64,000 nucleotides of DNA, taken from the NCBI GenBank assembly GCA_963840235.1, contig CAWIYC010000001.1, forward strand, positions 186,001 to 250,000, read 5' to 3'. The position numbers were made by a program, and so were the translations under genes. Shown here one piece after another: positions 24,743-33,554 of the stretch (positions within the stretch are counted from its first letter, which is position 1; each line of letters opens with the position of its first letter). This stretch comes from JBBRHQ01 sp963840235 (lineage in GTDB: Bacteria > Actinomycetota > Thermoleophilia > Solirubrobacterales > 70-9). The notes beneath the pieces are model-generated. The model was not told the origin of the DNA and searched no databases. It worked only from the letters and a program-made list of their open reading frames with translations.

Positions 24743-26398
24743 GTGCGGCGGTCCGCAGTGGAGCCGCTAGCAGCGGTTCAACGGGCTCGCGCGTACTCCG
24801 AAAGGCGAGCATGGAGCGACGCATACGAGGCCCTCTCGGCAACTGATCAGGACACGTTTGGAGCGGCCGACCTCGAGTTGCTGGCGACGGCCGCCTACCT
24901 GACCGGGCACGACGACGCTTACGCGAGCGCTCTGGAGCGCGCGCATCGCGCCCACCGGGACTCCGACGAGCCGCTGCCGGCCGCCCGCTCCGCCTTCTGG
25001 CTGGGGATCCATCTCGCAAACCGGGGAGAGATGGGCGGCGCCGGCGGCTGGTTCGCCCGCGCGCAGCGCCTGGTGGACCGGGTCGGGCGCGACTGCGTCG
25101 AGCAGGGCTATCTGCGGCTGCCAGCCGCACTGCGCGAGGAGGCCACCGGCAATTACACGGCGGTGCGCACGATTTCCGCCGAGGCTGCCGAGGTCGGCGA
25201 GCGCTTCGGCGATCCGAACTTACTCGCTCTCGCTCTTCAGCAGCAGGGCCGCGCGCTCCTCAAGCTGGGGAGGTTCGAGGAGGGCATCGGACTGCTCGAC
25301 GAGGCGATGGTGGCCGTGACCGCCGGCGAGACGTCGCCGATCGTCACCGGGCTGGTCTACTGCAGCGTGATCGACGGCTGCCGGGAGGCGTACGAGCTGT
25401 CGCGCGCCTTGGAGTGGACCGCTGCCCTGACACGGTGGTGCGAGAAGCAACCGGACTTGGTCCCGTATACCGGGCAGTGCCTTGTGCACCGGGCGGAGAT
25501 CATGCAGCTACGCGGGGAGTGGCCGGACGCGCTGGAGGAAGCCCGGCAGGCCGGGCGGCGCTTCGCCGAGCGGATCGACGTGAACAGGCCGTCCGCCGCC
25601 CAGGCCTCCTACCGCGAGGCCGAGGTCAGGCGGCTGCAGGGCGAGTCCGCAGCCGCGGAGGAGGCTTACATCGAGGCGAGCCGGTACGGTTGGGAACCCC
25701 AGCCGGGCTTGGCCCTGCTGCGCCTTGCCGAAGGCAAGATCGACGCGGCGGCCGCGGCGATCGGCCGGGTCCTGTCGGAAACCGCAGACCCGCCGGAGCG
25801 CGCAAGACTGCTTCCCGCGCGGGTCGAGGTGATGCTCGCCGCAGGCGAGATCAGGGAGGCGCGGGTGGCCTGCGACGAGCTCGACCGGATTGCCGAGAGG
25901 CGGGAGAGCGGGATGCTTGAGGCGACCGCCTCATATGCACGGGGAACGGTCGAGCTTGCTGCCGGCGGGCCCGGGATCGCGCTTACCTCGCTGCGGCAGT
26001 CGTGGGAGATGTGGCGAGAGCTGGCGGTGCCCTACGAGGCCGCCCGGGCGCGCTTGGCGGTGGGCCTCGCCTGCCGCGAGCTGGGCGACGAGGAGACCGC
26101 GGACATGGAGCTGGCCGCCGCCCGCGATGTCTTCGCCCGGCTCGGAGCGGCGCCCGACCTGGCCCGGGCCGATGTGCTTCTGCGGCGCACAAAGCCTTCC
26201 CGCGTCGCGGGTCTCACGCCGCGCGAGCTGGAGGTTCTGCGCCTCGTCGCTGCCGGGAAGAGCAACCGCGAGATCGCCTCGGAGCTTGTGATCAGCGAGC
26301 ACACCGTCGCCCGGCACCTGCAGAACATCTTCGTGAAGCTGGGTGTCTCCTCGCGCACCGCGGCCGGCGCGTTCGCCTTCGAGCACGACCTGGTCTGA
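24743..26398 (+). CDS. LuxR-family transcriptional regulator with TPR-like N-terminus
   Basis: 551 aa from a GTG start. Residues ~1-480 are alanine-rich helical repeats of TPR type without any P-loop, so the usual MalT/LAL ATPase is missing. The last ~65 residues are a LuxR HTH: LTPRELEVLRLVAAGKSNRE, then IASELVISEHTVARHLQNIF, VKLGVSSRTAA. Likely regulates the alpha/beta hydrolase 118 bases downstream on the same strand. Confidence 0.88.
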   Translation: MRRSAVEPLAAVQRARAYSERRAWSDAYEALSATDQDTFGAADLELLATAAYLTGHDDAYASALERAHRAHRDSDEPLPAARSAFWLGIHLANRGEMGGAGGWFARAQRLVDRVGRDCVEQGYLRLPAALREEATGNYTAVRTISAEAAEVGERFGDPNLLALALQQQGRALLKLGRFEEGIGLLDEAMVAVTAGETSPIVTGLVYCSVIDGCREAYELSRALEWTAALTRWCEKQPDLVPYTGQCLVHRAEIMQLRGEWPDALEEARQAGRRFAERIDVNRPSAAQASYREAEVRRLQGESAAAEEAYIEASRYGWEPQPGLALLRLAEGKIDAAAAAIGRVLSETADPPERARLLPARVEVMLAAGEIREARVACDELDRIAERRESGMLEATASYARGTVELAAGGPGIALTSLRQSWEMWRELAVPYEAARARLAVGLACRELGDEETADMELAAARDVFARLGAAPDLARADVLLRRTKPSRVAGLTPRELEVLRLVAAGKSNREIASELVISEHTVARHLQNIFVKLGVSSRTAAGAFAFEHDLV

Positions 26399-26516
26399 AC
26401 GCCGCCAGGTGGTCAGAACTGACCACGCAGAGCTGCCGCGAAGTTGGTGGATCCAAGCGATGCGGGCTGGTGGTTTGCGCCATAGGGTCGCCTGCGAAGC
26501 GACCAAAGGAGATGAG

Positions 26517-27437
26517 ATGGCAACAGCGCACACGACAACCCCGGCCGAAAGCCAGAGATCGGGCGCACCGCCGGATTCGCGCCCGGAGGGCAATGCCCGC
26601 GATCGGCTGCTCGCCGGGATTCCCGCCACCGAGCGACGGCTGACCCTGGCCGGCATCGAGACCTCCGTCCTCGAGGGCGGTGATGGGCGGCCGATCGTCC
26701 TTCTGCATGGCCCGGGCGAGTTCGCCGGCAAGTGGATGCGAGTGATACCTGGGCTGGTGGGAACGCATCGGGTCGTCGCCCCCGACCTCCCGGCCCATGG
26801 CGCCTCCGGGCTGCCCGACGGGCCGCTCGACTCCGATCGCGTGCTCGCCTGGCTTGGTGAGCTGATCGAGCGCACCTGCCCCGAGCCCCCAGTGGTGGCG
26901 GGGCACGTGCTGGGCGGCGCGATCGCGGCCCGCTTCGCGATCGAGGAATCGCACCGGCTTCGCGGGTTGGTGTTGGTCGACACCCTGGGCCTGGCTCGGT
27001 TTCGGCCCGCGCTGAAGTTCGCATTAACCATGATCGCCTTCCAGGCGCGGCCGACCGAGCAGAGCTACGAGCGTTTCATGCGGCAGTGCTCGCTCGACCT
27101 GGACGGGCTGCGCGAGGGGATGGGCGAGCGTTGGGAACCCTTCGTCTTCTACAACCTCGAGTCGGCTCGCGGGCCGAACTCGAAAGCGGTCGGCCGCCTG
27201 CTGCGCCAGGTCGGCCTGACGCGGATCCCGTCCGCCGACCTGGCCCGGATCACGGTGCCGACGAGCCTGATCTGGGGACGCCAGGATCGGGCCAACCGGC
27301 TACGGATCGCCGAGCAGGCGAGCGCCCGTTACGGATGGTCGCTGCACGTGGTCGAGGACTGCGCCGACGACCCGCCGCGCGATCGGCCCGAAGCCTTCAT
27401 TCGGGCGCTGCATGAAGCCATTGCCCAAGCTAGGTGA
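26517..27437 (+). CDS. Alpha/beta hydrolase-fold protein lacking nucleophile and catalytic His
   Basis: 306 aa; ATG 26517 has an AAAGGAGATG ribosome site. The fold is clear: IVLLHGPGEFAGKWMRVIPG, VVAPDLPAHGASG, LDTLG, TVPTSLIWGRQDRANR. At the nucleophile elbow, where G-H-S-x-G-G is expected, it reads AGHVLGG: Val replaces Ser. At the His position, where relatives have a GHDPPRD-like segment, it reads CADDPPRD. Two of three catalytic residues are therefore gone, suggesting a non-enzymatic (binding or regulatory) role next to the LuxR gene. Confidence 0.75.
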   Translation: MATAHTTTPAESQRSGAPPDSRPEGNARDRLLAGIPATERRLTLAGIETSVLEGGDGRPIVLLHGPGEFAGKWMRVIPGLVGTHRVVAPDLPAHGASGLPDGPLDSDRVLAWLGELIERTCPEPPVVAGHVLGGAIAARFAIEESHRLRGLVLVDTLGLARFRPALKFALTMIAFQARPTEQSYERFMRQCSLDLDGLREGMGERWEPFVFYNLESARGPNSKAVGRLLRQVGLTRIPSADLARITVPTSLIWGRQDRANRLRIAEQASARYGWSLHVVEDCADDPPRDRPEAFIRALHEAIAQAR

Positions 27438-27465
27438 GCAAGCATCCTCTTCGCCTCGTCCCATG

Positions 27466-27600
27466 GGGAGAGCCTTCGGCGGTGTGAAACGGTTCGCCTT
27501 CGGAAGGAGCTATGCCGTTACGGAATTGAATAGTTCGTCAAAGAGAAGCTGATCCGCATGCTGAAGCAGCTGGCCACCCAATCGGCAAGTAGATCTCGCG
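27466..27600 (+). pseudogene. 3'-end remnant of an aldehyde dehydrogenase, duplicate of 36060-36190
   Basis: The DNA aligns with the end of the intact dehydrogenase at 34792-36162, including FGGVKR, the segment AGCTGATCCGC-TGCTGAAG, and about 20 bases beyond its stop (GCTGG ... CGGCAAGT). A one-base deletion and a TAG break the frame. Only the last ~35 codons remain. Confidence 0.7.
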
Positions 27601-27604
27601 TAGG

Positions 27605-27660
27605 GGTCTCAAGACTCTCAAGACGCCAACCGTCAAGCCGATCACAAATCGATCGCTGAG
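27605..27660 (+). repeat. Class II element-end copy without tRNA fragment
   Basis: CTCAAGACTC ... AAGCCGATCACAAATCGATCGC matches 43174-43232 (CTCAAGACTC ... AAGCCGATCGCAATTCGATCGC). It directly follows the aldehyde dehydrogenase remnant. The remaining stretch to 27840 holds only the leader of the next gene. Confidence 0.6.
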
Positions 27661-27840
27661 GCCGATGTGGTCGTCAAGTGAGCTCGGAGTGGAGCCCGCC
27701 GCCAGCACCTCGCGGCTCCAAGCACGCATCCTGGCGGGCGAGAAGATCTAAGCTGGACCGCTGCACCGTTGCGGGCGGGTACCGGCGGGGCTGTCAATAC
27801 CGACTGGAGAACGAGGCAACGAGGAGGAGAGACGGAGAAC

Positions 27841-29514
27841 ATGCTGTCGATGACGTTGAGGCCGCGGAGCGCCCGGGGGCGCGAGCGCAAGGTGGGGCGG
27901 GTTCGGATGACGAGTCTGCTGGCGGGCGCTGGGGCGATAGCCATCTGGCTCGCCTGTGCGCCTGCAGCCAGCGCGGCGTCCTGCCCCCAGGTTGTCAATC
28001 CCGCTCACTTCGCAAGCAAAGCCCAGCTGCGCAAGATGACTGCGAAATTCAACAGCTTCGGTCCGCGCGGGCTGGGCAGCTCGGCCCACAACAAGGCGAT
28101 CGACTGGTTGGCGGACGAGGCCCGCGGGATCGGACTCAGGGTCCACTCGGAATCGTTCCGGCCCTACACCTGGCTGCCTCGCACGCATTTCAGGCACCGC
28201 CCCGGTCTCGATATCGGCGCCGCGGGCGGGCTCAGCGTCATCAAACCCGATGGGTCGAGGGTAGACGTCCCCGACGCGGGAGCCGTTCACTGGTCCAAGC
28301 CGACCTCGAGGAAGGGCGGGGCCAAGGGCAAGCTCGTCTACCTTCCGGCCGATCAGCCGATCACCGCTGAGAACGCCGCCGGCAAGGTTGTCATCCGCGA
28401 CTTCCAGCTCGGTTCGCTTCCCTTCGGCGCCGTAGGTCCGCTCCTCGGGCTCTACTTGACGCCCGACCTGGCTGGCTACACCGACTACACCCGGCCCTAC
28501 CTCAGCCCGAATGCCCACACCGACCTGATGGACGCGAGCCTGGCCGGGGCCGCGGGGGTGATCTATTCCTTCGACGTCCCGGGCAAGCAGGTTCGCGGTT
28601 ACTACGACCCGCACGTGGGCACGCTCTACAGGGTGCCGGCGGTCTTCGTCGGCAGCGCCCAGGCCGAGCGGCTCAAGGCTCTCGCAGCACAGGGCAGCTC
28701 CGCCCAGGTGACGGTCCGTGCCAAGGTCGCTCGGAAGAGGACCCGGAACCTGATCGCCAGGCTTCCCGGACAGAGCTCGGAGAAGATCGTCCTCGTGGCC
28801 AACACCGACGGTAACTCGTGGGTCCAGGAAGACGGCGTCATCGGCATGCTGGCGTTCGCTCGCTACTACGCCAACCTGCCGATGCGCTGTCGCCCCCGCA
28901 CGCTGGAGTTGTTGTTCTCAAGCGCTCACGACGGGTTCCGCAACGACGGCACAAACCCAGACCATTACCCCCTGGAAAAGAGGAAGATCGCGTTTGCGTT
29001 TGCGATCGAGCATCTCGGTACGCGCGAGATCCTGCCGACCGGCGACGGCGCCAACAGGCATCTGGAGTTCACTGGCATCGCCGACCCGGCTCTGTTTGGC
29101 GCCGGCGACAGCGATGCCCTGCGCCAGGCGGCGGTCGCGGCGACCAAGAGGCGAAACCTCCCCCGGACCGCGGTCCTCAAGGGACTCGGAGTTCCGAACC
29201 CGAATCAAGCGCCACCGATCTGCTCGATGGGCGGCCTCGGCAACGCATTTCACCCGAACCTGGTCCCGACGCTGGCGATGATTTCGGGGCCGTGGTCTCT
29301 CTATGACCCGGTGTTCGGACGAAAGGCGATCGATTTCGGCCAGATGCGGTCTCAGGTTCTTGCCGCCGGCGATGCCATCCTCGCTCTCGACGGCCTCCCA
29401 CGCGCGCAGATCGCCGGCGACTACCCGGCGTTACAAGCGGAGCTGGACGCGGGGACGAAGACCGGCTGCCCGCCTGAAGTATTTCCGCAGTTCGCGCCTG
29501 GTCCGAGTCAGTGA
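27841..29514 (+). CDS. Secreted M28-like metallopeptidase-fold protein with PA insert
   Basis: 557 aa from ATG 27841, with AGGAGG upstream; signal peptide core LAGAGAIAIWLACAPAASA. A PA-type insert (~120-290) precedes a peptidase M28-like core: RNLIARLPGQSSEKIVLVAN, TDGNSWVQEDGVIGMLAFAR, LELLFSSAHDGF. The first metal ligand (His in H-x-D) appears as Asn in VANTDG, so the di-zinc site may be altered. Extracellular; possibly a divergent or inactive aminopeptidase. The next gene starts 13 bases later. Confidence 0.65.
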   Translation: MLSMTLRPRSARGRERKVGRVRMTSLLAGAGAIAIWLACAPAASAASCPQVVNPAHFASKAQLRKMTAKFNSFGPRGLGSSAHNKAIDWLADEARGIGLRVHSESFRPYTWLPRTHFRHRPGLDIGAAGGLSVIKPDGSRVDVPDAGAVHWSKPTSRKGGAKGKLVYLPADQPITAENAAGKVVIRDFQLGSLPFGAVGPLLGLYLTPDLAGYTDYTRPYLSPNAHTDLMDASLAGAAGVIYSFDVPGKQVRGYYDPHVGTLYRVPAVFVGSAQAERLKALAAQGSSAQVTVRAKVARKRTRNLIARLPGQSSEKIVLVANTDGNSWVQEDGVIGMLAFARYYANLPMRCRPRTLELLFSSAHDGFRNDGTNPDHYPLEKRKIAFAFAIEHLGTREILPTGDGANRHLEFTGIADPALFGAGDSDALRQAAVAATKRRNLPRTAVLKGLGVPNPNQAPPICSMGGLGNAFHPNLVPTLAMISGPWSLYDPVFGRKAIDFGQMRSQVLAAGDAILALDGLPRAQIAGDYPALQAELDAGTKTGCPPEVFPQFAPGPSQ

Positions 29515-29527
29515 ACGGCTCCTATCA

Positions 29528-30607
29528 ATGAGCCCGCGACGCCTCAACGTCGCGGTCGCAGGCGTCCTGGTGATCGGCTTGCTGTCGGCGCTCTTCGGCG
29601 CGGTCGGCGGGGCCGATCGCGCGGAGGGCGGGGTCGTCGTCAGACAACCGCCCCAGCCCAAGTCCGGCCCGGGTGGTAGCAACTACACCCACGACTTCCG
29701 CGTCCATGCCGGTGGTATCGGCAGCGATGCCTGGTACGTCTTCCAGCCCACGAAACCGCGCCCGACGAAGGCGCCGGTCGCAGTCATCATGCACGGCTAC
29801 GGCGAGTACTCCGGCTACGCGACGATGTCCGCGTTGATTCGTCACACGGTGCGGAAGGGCAGTATCGCGATCTACCCGCGCTGGCAAACCGGCATCGCCA
29901 CCCCCTGTCCGGGGCCCTTCGACATCGAGCCCTGCATCTCGTCTGCCGTCCACGGCATTCGCGGTGCTCTGCGGTACCTGCGCGCGCGCCCGAATCGAAG
30001 GGTCCAGCCGCTGGTCGGCCGAGCGAGTTACTTTGGCTTCTCGTTCGGGGGCATCGTCACGGCGAACCTCGCCAACCGATGGCAGTCGCTTCAGCTCCCG
30101 AAGCCGCGGGCGATCTTCCTCGACGACCCGCATGACGGTGCGCTCACCGGGTTCGGCGAGCCGGCGCTCGACGACTCCCTGTCGGGCATCCCGTCGTCCG
30201 TGAAGCTGGAGTGCCACTCCGGGACCGAGGGCGTGTTCTCCGAGCCGAGTCAGGGCGGATTGTCCGGAAGCTGCAACGCGGTCTTCCCAATGCTCGGACA
30301 CATCCCGAAGCGCAACAAGGACCTCGTGCTCACCCACACCGACGACCACGGCACCCCAGCATTAGCCGCCATCCACGGCGTATGCGCCACCGGCTCCCAG
30401 CCGGGCCCTGGCTACGGCTCCCCCGACGCCTATGACTGGAACTTCTGCTGGAAGGTCTGGGACGCGCTGCGAAGTTGCGCTTTTTCAAAGAGGAACTGCA
30501 GCTACGCGCTCGGCAATACCCCGGAGCATCGCTCCAACGGAAGGTGGAGCGACGGCGTTCCGGTGAAGCCGCTGAAGATCCGGGACGCGGCGCCGATCTT
30601 GCCGTAG
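29528..30607 (+). CDS. Secreted alpha/beta hydrolase
   Basis: 359 aa from ATG 29528. N-terminal signal/anchor helix VAVAGVLVIGLLSALFGAVG. Core: VAVIMHGYGEYSGYATMSAL (oxyanion strand), nucleophile elbow YFGFSFGGI, acid region FLDDPHDG and TDDHGTPAL (likely His). Six cysteines in the C-terminal half suggest disulfides outside the cell. 13 bases after the M28-like gene, so probably one operon of two exported enzymes. Confidence 0.75.
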   Translation: MSPRRLNVAVAGVLVIGLLSALFGAVGGADRAEGGVVVRQPPQPKSGPGGSNYTHDFRVHAGGIGSDAWYVFQPTKPRPTKAPVAVIMHGYGEYSGYATMSALIRHTVRKGSIAIYPRWQTGIATPCPGPFDIEPCISSAVHGIRGALRYLRARPNRRVQPLVGRASYFGFSFGGIVTANLANRWQSLQLPKPRAIFLDDPHDGALTGFGEPALDDSLSGIPSSVKLECHSGTEGVFSEPSQGGLSGSCNAVFPMLGHIPKRNKDLVLTHTDDHGTPALAAIHGVCATGSQPGPGYGSPDAYDWNFCWKVWDALRSCAFSKRNCSYALGNTPEHRSNGRWSDGVPVKPLKIRDAAPILP

Positions 30608-30768
30608 GCGTGACGTTTGTTGAGTCGATCCGTCGCGCCGAGGAGCGCAGTGGTCGACCAACCTCCCGAGCCGTCGGGCCCGCCCTTCCGAGGCCGGATC
30701 ACCCCAAAGCCTAAGACAAATTGGCAGGGCGTTCCAGTGGAAATGTCGGTGCTCGGCGGGTAGACGCC

Positions 30769-30905
30769 CTTTGATACCCCGCGTTCGATCTTGCTCAGAA
30801 CGTCGCTCGGATCCGCGCGGAAGTTGCTCGCAACCCCGGCCTGGAGACGATCTTCAGGATCGCCAGCGGCCTGGGCGTCCCCAGCCGACACCTCTGCAGT
30901 ATTGG
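30769..30905 (+). pseudogene. XRE-type HTH regulator remnant
   Basis: In one frame FDLAQNVARIRAEVARNPGL followed by ETIFRIASGLGVPSRHL matches the first and last helices of an XRE HTH (NIRRLR ... NPSLETLLRIARALGVP) with the recognition helix deleted. It has no proper start. The rest of 30608-31070 has no gene apart from the hairpin below. Confidence 0.5.
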
Positions 30906-30991
30906 AGTAGTGAAGGCCACGGCTCACACCTCGACGAGCCTGTGGCACCCGGTTGGCTGGGTCTCGGCCGCCTGCCGCTTAGGGGGGCATT

Positions 30992-31011
30992 AAAGGACCG
31001 GACGGTCCTTT
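30992..31011 (-). terminator. Hairpin downstream of the amidase gene
   Basis: AAAGGACCGGACGGTCCTTT: 8-bp stem, 4-base loop. On the minus strand it is 60 bases past the amidase stop and ends in TTTAA; likely its terminator. Confidence 0.5.
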
Positions 31012-31070
31012 GCAGCTAGGCGTGCGAAGCGCTCCTGCACAGGGACAAATGGCTCGTCGCTCTCGGGCTC

Positions 31071-31841
31071 CTATCGTGGGCAGCGCTTCATCTTCCGCAA
31101 CTTGTGACGGTAGATCTGCATCGAGCTGTGCCTCATGTCGCCATGAGTTTGACTCCGAAGGCTGGGGATTCGCTCGTGGTGGTAGGGAGAGCGGAGACTC
31201 TCCCGATGGCCGATGACGTTCTTCACCTTGATCTGGAACCGGCAGCGAAGGTAGCGCGTCAGATGCAAGGAAGCCCGCAACTCGCGCCGATTGCCGAGAA
31301 GATCGGAGTCGTTGTATCCAGCGTGTTCGATCCCGATCGCGGTCCAGTTGAGGCCGACCGTATGGCGGCAGCGGATCGTCAGGTGGACAAGCTGGAAAAT
31401 GCGTCCGGACGGCGAGATTACGAAATGCGCGCAGACGTTCGGGAGTTCATGGAGCTCGGGATCGGGATGGTCAGGCGCGAATGTGTTGTAGACGGCAGCG
31501 GCACTGCTGGTGACGGAGATGTGCTCGACGATGACATGCGGGTTATGCAGCCGCCACGTGTGGTCCCCGTAATGTCGCTTTGAATAGGCGGCCATCTCGT
31601 GCTTCCGTCTTGCCGGGAATGGAATGAACCAACGTCTGACCGGGGGTTTGGCAAGACGGTGGTTTTCCGACGCTCGCAGGCTTGAGGATGATCGAATGGC
31701 AGGGGCGCTCTTGGCCCAGTTGCGCCCGCCTTGAGGTGATGGTTGGGCAGAGCCGGTCAGCGCCAAAAACATTGCCACGATGGCGGCTAGGCCAAGCGTC
31801 GCAGTTGAGATGCGTTTCAGGCACGTCCTCCGAGCTTCCAC
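31071..31841 (-). CDS. Secreted N-acetylmuramoyl-L-alanine amidase (amidase_2/PGRP fold)
   Basis: 256 aa with a signal peptide (STATLGLAAIVAMFLALTGS). Amidase_2 motifs: VIVEHISVTSSAA (first zinc His), CAHFVISPSGRIFQLV, RCRHTVGLNWTAIGIEHAGY and VIGHRES (late ligand region). Would cleave the MurNAc-L-Ala bond of peptidoglycan outside the membrane. GC content and codon use are lower than the neighbours, hinting at a separate origin. Confidence 0.75.
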   Translation of the reverse strand: MEARRTCLKRISTATLGLAAIVAMFLALTGSAQPSPQGGRNWAKSAPAIRSSSSLRASENHRLAKPPVRRWFIPFPARRKHEMAAYSKRHYGDHTWRLHNPHVIVEHISVTSSAAAVYNTFAPDHPDPELHELPNVCAHFVISPSGRIFQLVHLTIRCRHTVGLNWTAIGIEHAGYNDSDLLGNRRELRASLHLTRYLRCRFQIKVKNVIGHRESLRSPYHHERIPSLRSQTHGDMRHSSMQIYRHKLRKMKRCPR

Positions 31842-32323
31842 GAGTCAAGGCTAGATCAGAATGGACAGTAGTCACGAGAGCCACAGGCGCCGACCACGAC
31901 TCCGGCGATCGTGGAAACTGCAGACGGTCGTTTACACAAGCGATGTTGGCGAAATCATGCGCCTGGCCGGAAGTGCTGAGAGCTAAGAATCTGCCAGAGC
32001 TGGTTCTTCAACCAGGGAGGCTCGTCGTCATCATCGGTCCAAGCCGGAGGCGGGTATCCAGAGTACCGCCGAACCTGAAGCTCCAAGCGAAAATGCTTCG
32101 CTGAATGGAGCACACGCCGCTCGCGCTCGAGCGAGCGCTGCCGGGGAGGCTTCACACATCTCCCTCTGATGAAGATGGGAAACCAACTAACCCGGTGGTC
32201 ACGGTCGCCGTGGAACCCAGGCTGGCTCAATATTTGCAGGGGCCGTTTCTGAGGGCGGCGCTGTGCGATGTGCATGCACAGGCGCACTTCGAGGGGGACC
32301 CGAATGGAGGCCATGGGTTGAGT
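31842..32323. other. Non-coding stretch, no supported gene
   Basis: About 480 bases between the amidase and the patatin gene. Six-frame reading gives only overlapping short frames without motifs or ribosome sites. Composition is less GC-rich than the neighbours. Confidence 0.5.
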
Positions 32324-33544
32324 TCAGGGCAGCGGCCGCCAACTTGGCAACTCGCCAAGCACCTGGGGATGGAAAGTGGCCAGGCTGGCCCCAGTCAGCC
32401 ACCAGCCGCGATAGACCAACTGCTCGCAGATCTCACCCGGCAGTCTGGAAAAGGTCGTCTTGACCTCGGCCAGGCGCTCTCCGTCGGAGGTCGGGGCCGG
32501 GTTCTTTGCCACCCAGGCTGCTGCGGGCTGATCGAGCGTCGTCGCCAGCCCGAACAGAACTCCCTGGCGACCGTAGTCCGGGGGGGTCCGGCCGCTGCGC
32601 TTGGCGTCCTCCCAGGCTCTGAAGCGCTCGATCATCGTCCGCACCCGCAGGGTCGTCGCCTGGCGGTAAAGCAGAGCGCTCGAGCGCTTCAGATCGCGAA
32701 TGATCGGCAGCTTGCTGATCAGCCCGCTCATCCCGGTGCGAAGGACGCCGCCAGCCGAGACGACGATCAGGCACGGACCCCAGAGGCCATCGATCGACTC
32801 GAGCCCGAGGTTGTCGTAGACGCCACCGTCGAGCAGGCGCACATCAGAGCCGGCACCGCAGGGAAAGCTCAGGTTCCGAAAGCGGGTCGCGGCGAAGGGT
32901 CCCGGCACAGATGCCGAGGCGGCGACGGCGGTGGCGACCCTGACCGTGGTCTCCGCGGTCGGTATGCGGCCGATCACGTAGTCGCCGACGAAGTCGCGGT
33001 CAAAACCAAAGCGCGCGCCGGTGGTCTCGTTTGCGGCGTTGAAGGTGAAGCGGCAATCCGGCGAGAGGCTCCCCAAACGGCGCTCGGAGAAGAACCAGCG
33101 GTCGAGGAGAAGCGCGAGGACGTCGGTCCGGGTCATCGGGCCCAACGCTCGCCAGGCGTTCAGCAGCAGCGCCCAGGTGAGCGATTCGTCGCGTGCCCCC
33201 CAAAGAAGTCTCCCCAGGACGCGCTCGTCGACCAACTCCGGGTCGAAGCCGGCCTGTTCGAGGTCCTCGTAGGAGACGGCGAGGAGGCCGTTGGTGATCG
33301 AGCCTCCCGATACCGAGGAGACCCAGCGCACCCGCTCGAGCAGCCCGGCGTCGGCGAGGAAGCGAAGCGCCCCGGCGGCGGTCAGCGCCGCCCGCCAGCC
33401 GCCGCCCGAGAAGGAGAGCGCGATCGCATCCTCCGGCTCGCGCTGGGGGTAGGGAGGGGAGGGATGATCGCCGCAGGGCTCGATCAGGTTGCGCCGTGCG
33501 GTGCCGATTGTCTGCGGCGGCAGCGGCTTGGTCGGGGCTACCAC
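32324..33544 (-). CDS. Patatin-like phospholipase
   Basis: 406 aa. Patatin catalytic dyad: oxyanion SFSGGGWRA (residue ~45), nucleophile SVSGGS, and Asp in RLLDGGVYDNLGLE. Probably a lipid acyl hydrolase. There is no signal peptide, but a long N-terminal lead precedes the fold. Its start lies 10 bases after the stop of the EEP nuclease gene, so the two are co-transcribed. Confidence 0.88.
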   Translation of the reverse strand: MVAPTKPLPPQTIGTARRNLIEPCGDHPSPPYPQREPEDAIALSFSGGGWRAALTAAGALRFLADAGLLERVRWVSSVSGGSITNGLLAVSYEDLEQAGFDPELVDERVLGRLLWGARDESLTWALLLNAWRALGPMTRTDVLALLLDRWFFSERRLGSLSPDCRFTFNAANETTGARFGFDRDFVGDYVIGRIPTAETTVRVATAVAASASVPGPFAATRFRNLSFPCGAGSDVRLLDGGVYDNLGLESIDGLWGPCLIVVSAGGVLRTGMSGLISKLPIIRDLKRSSALLYRQATTLRVRTMIERFRAWEDAKRSGRTPPDYGRQGVLFGLATTLDQPAAAWVAKNPAPTSDGERLAEVKTTFSRLPGEICEQLVYRGWWLTGASLATFHPQVLGELPSWRPLP

Positions 33545-33554
33545 GCGGATTTCC

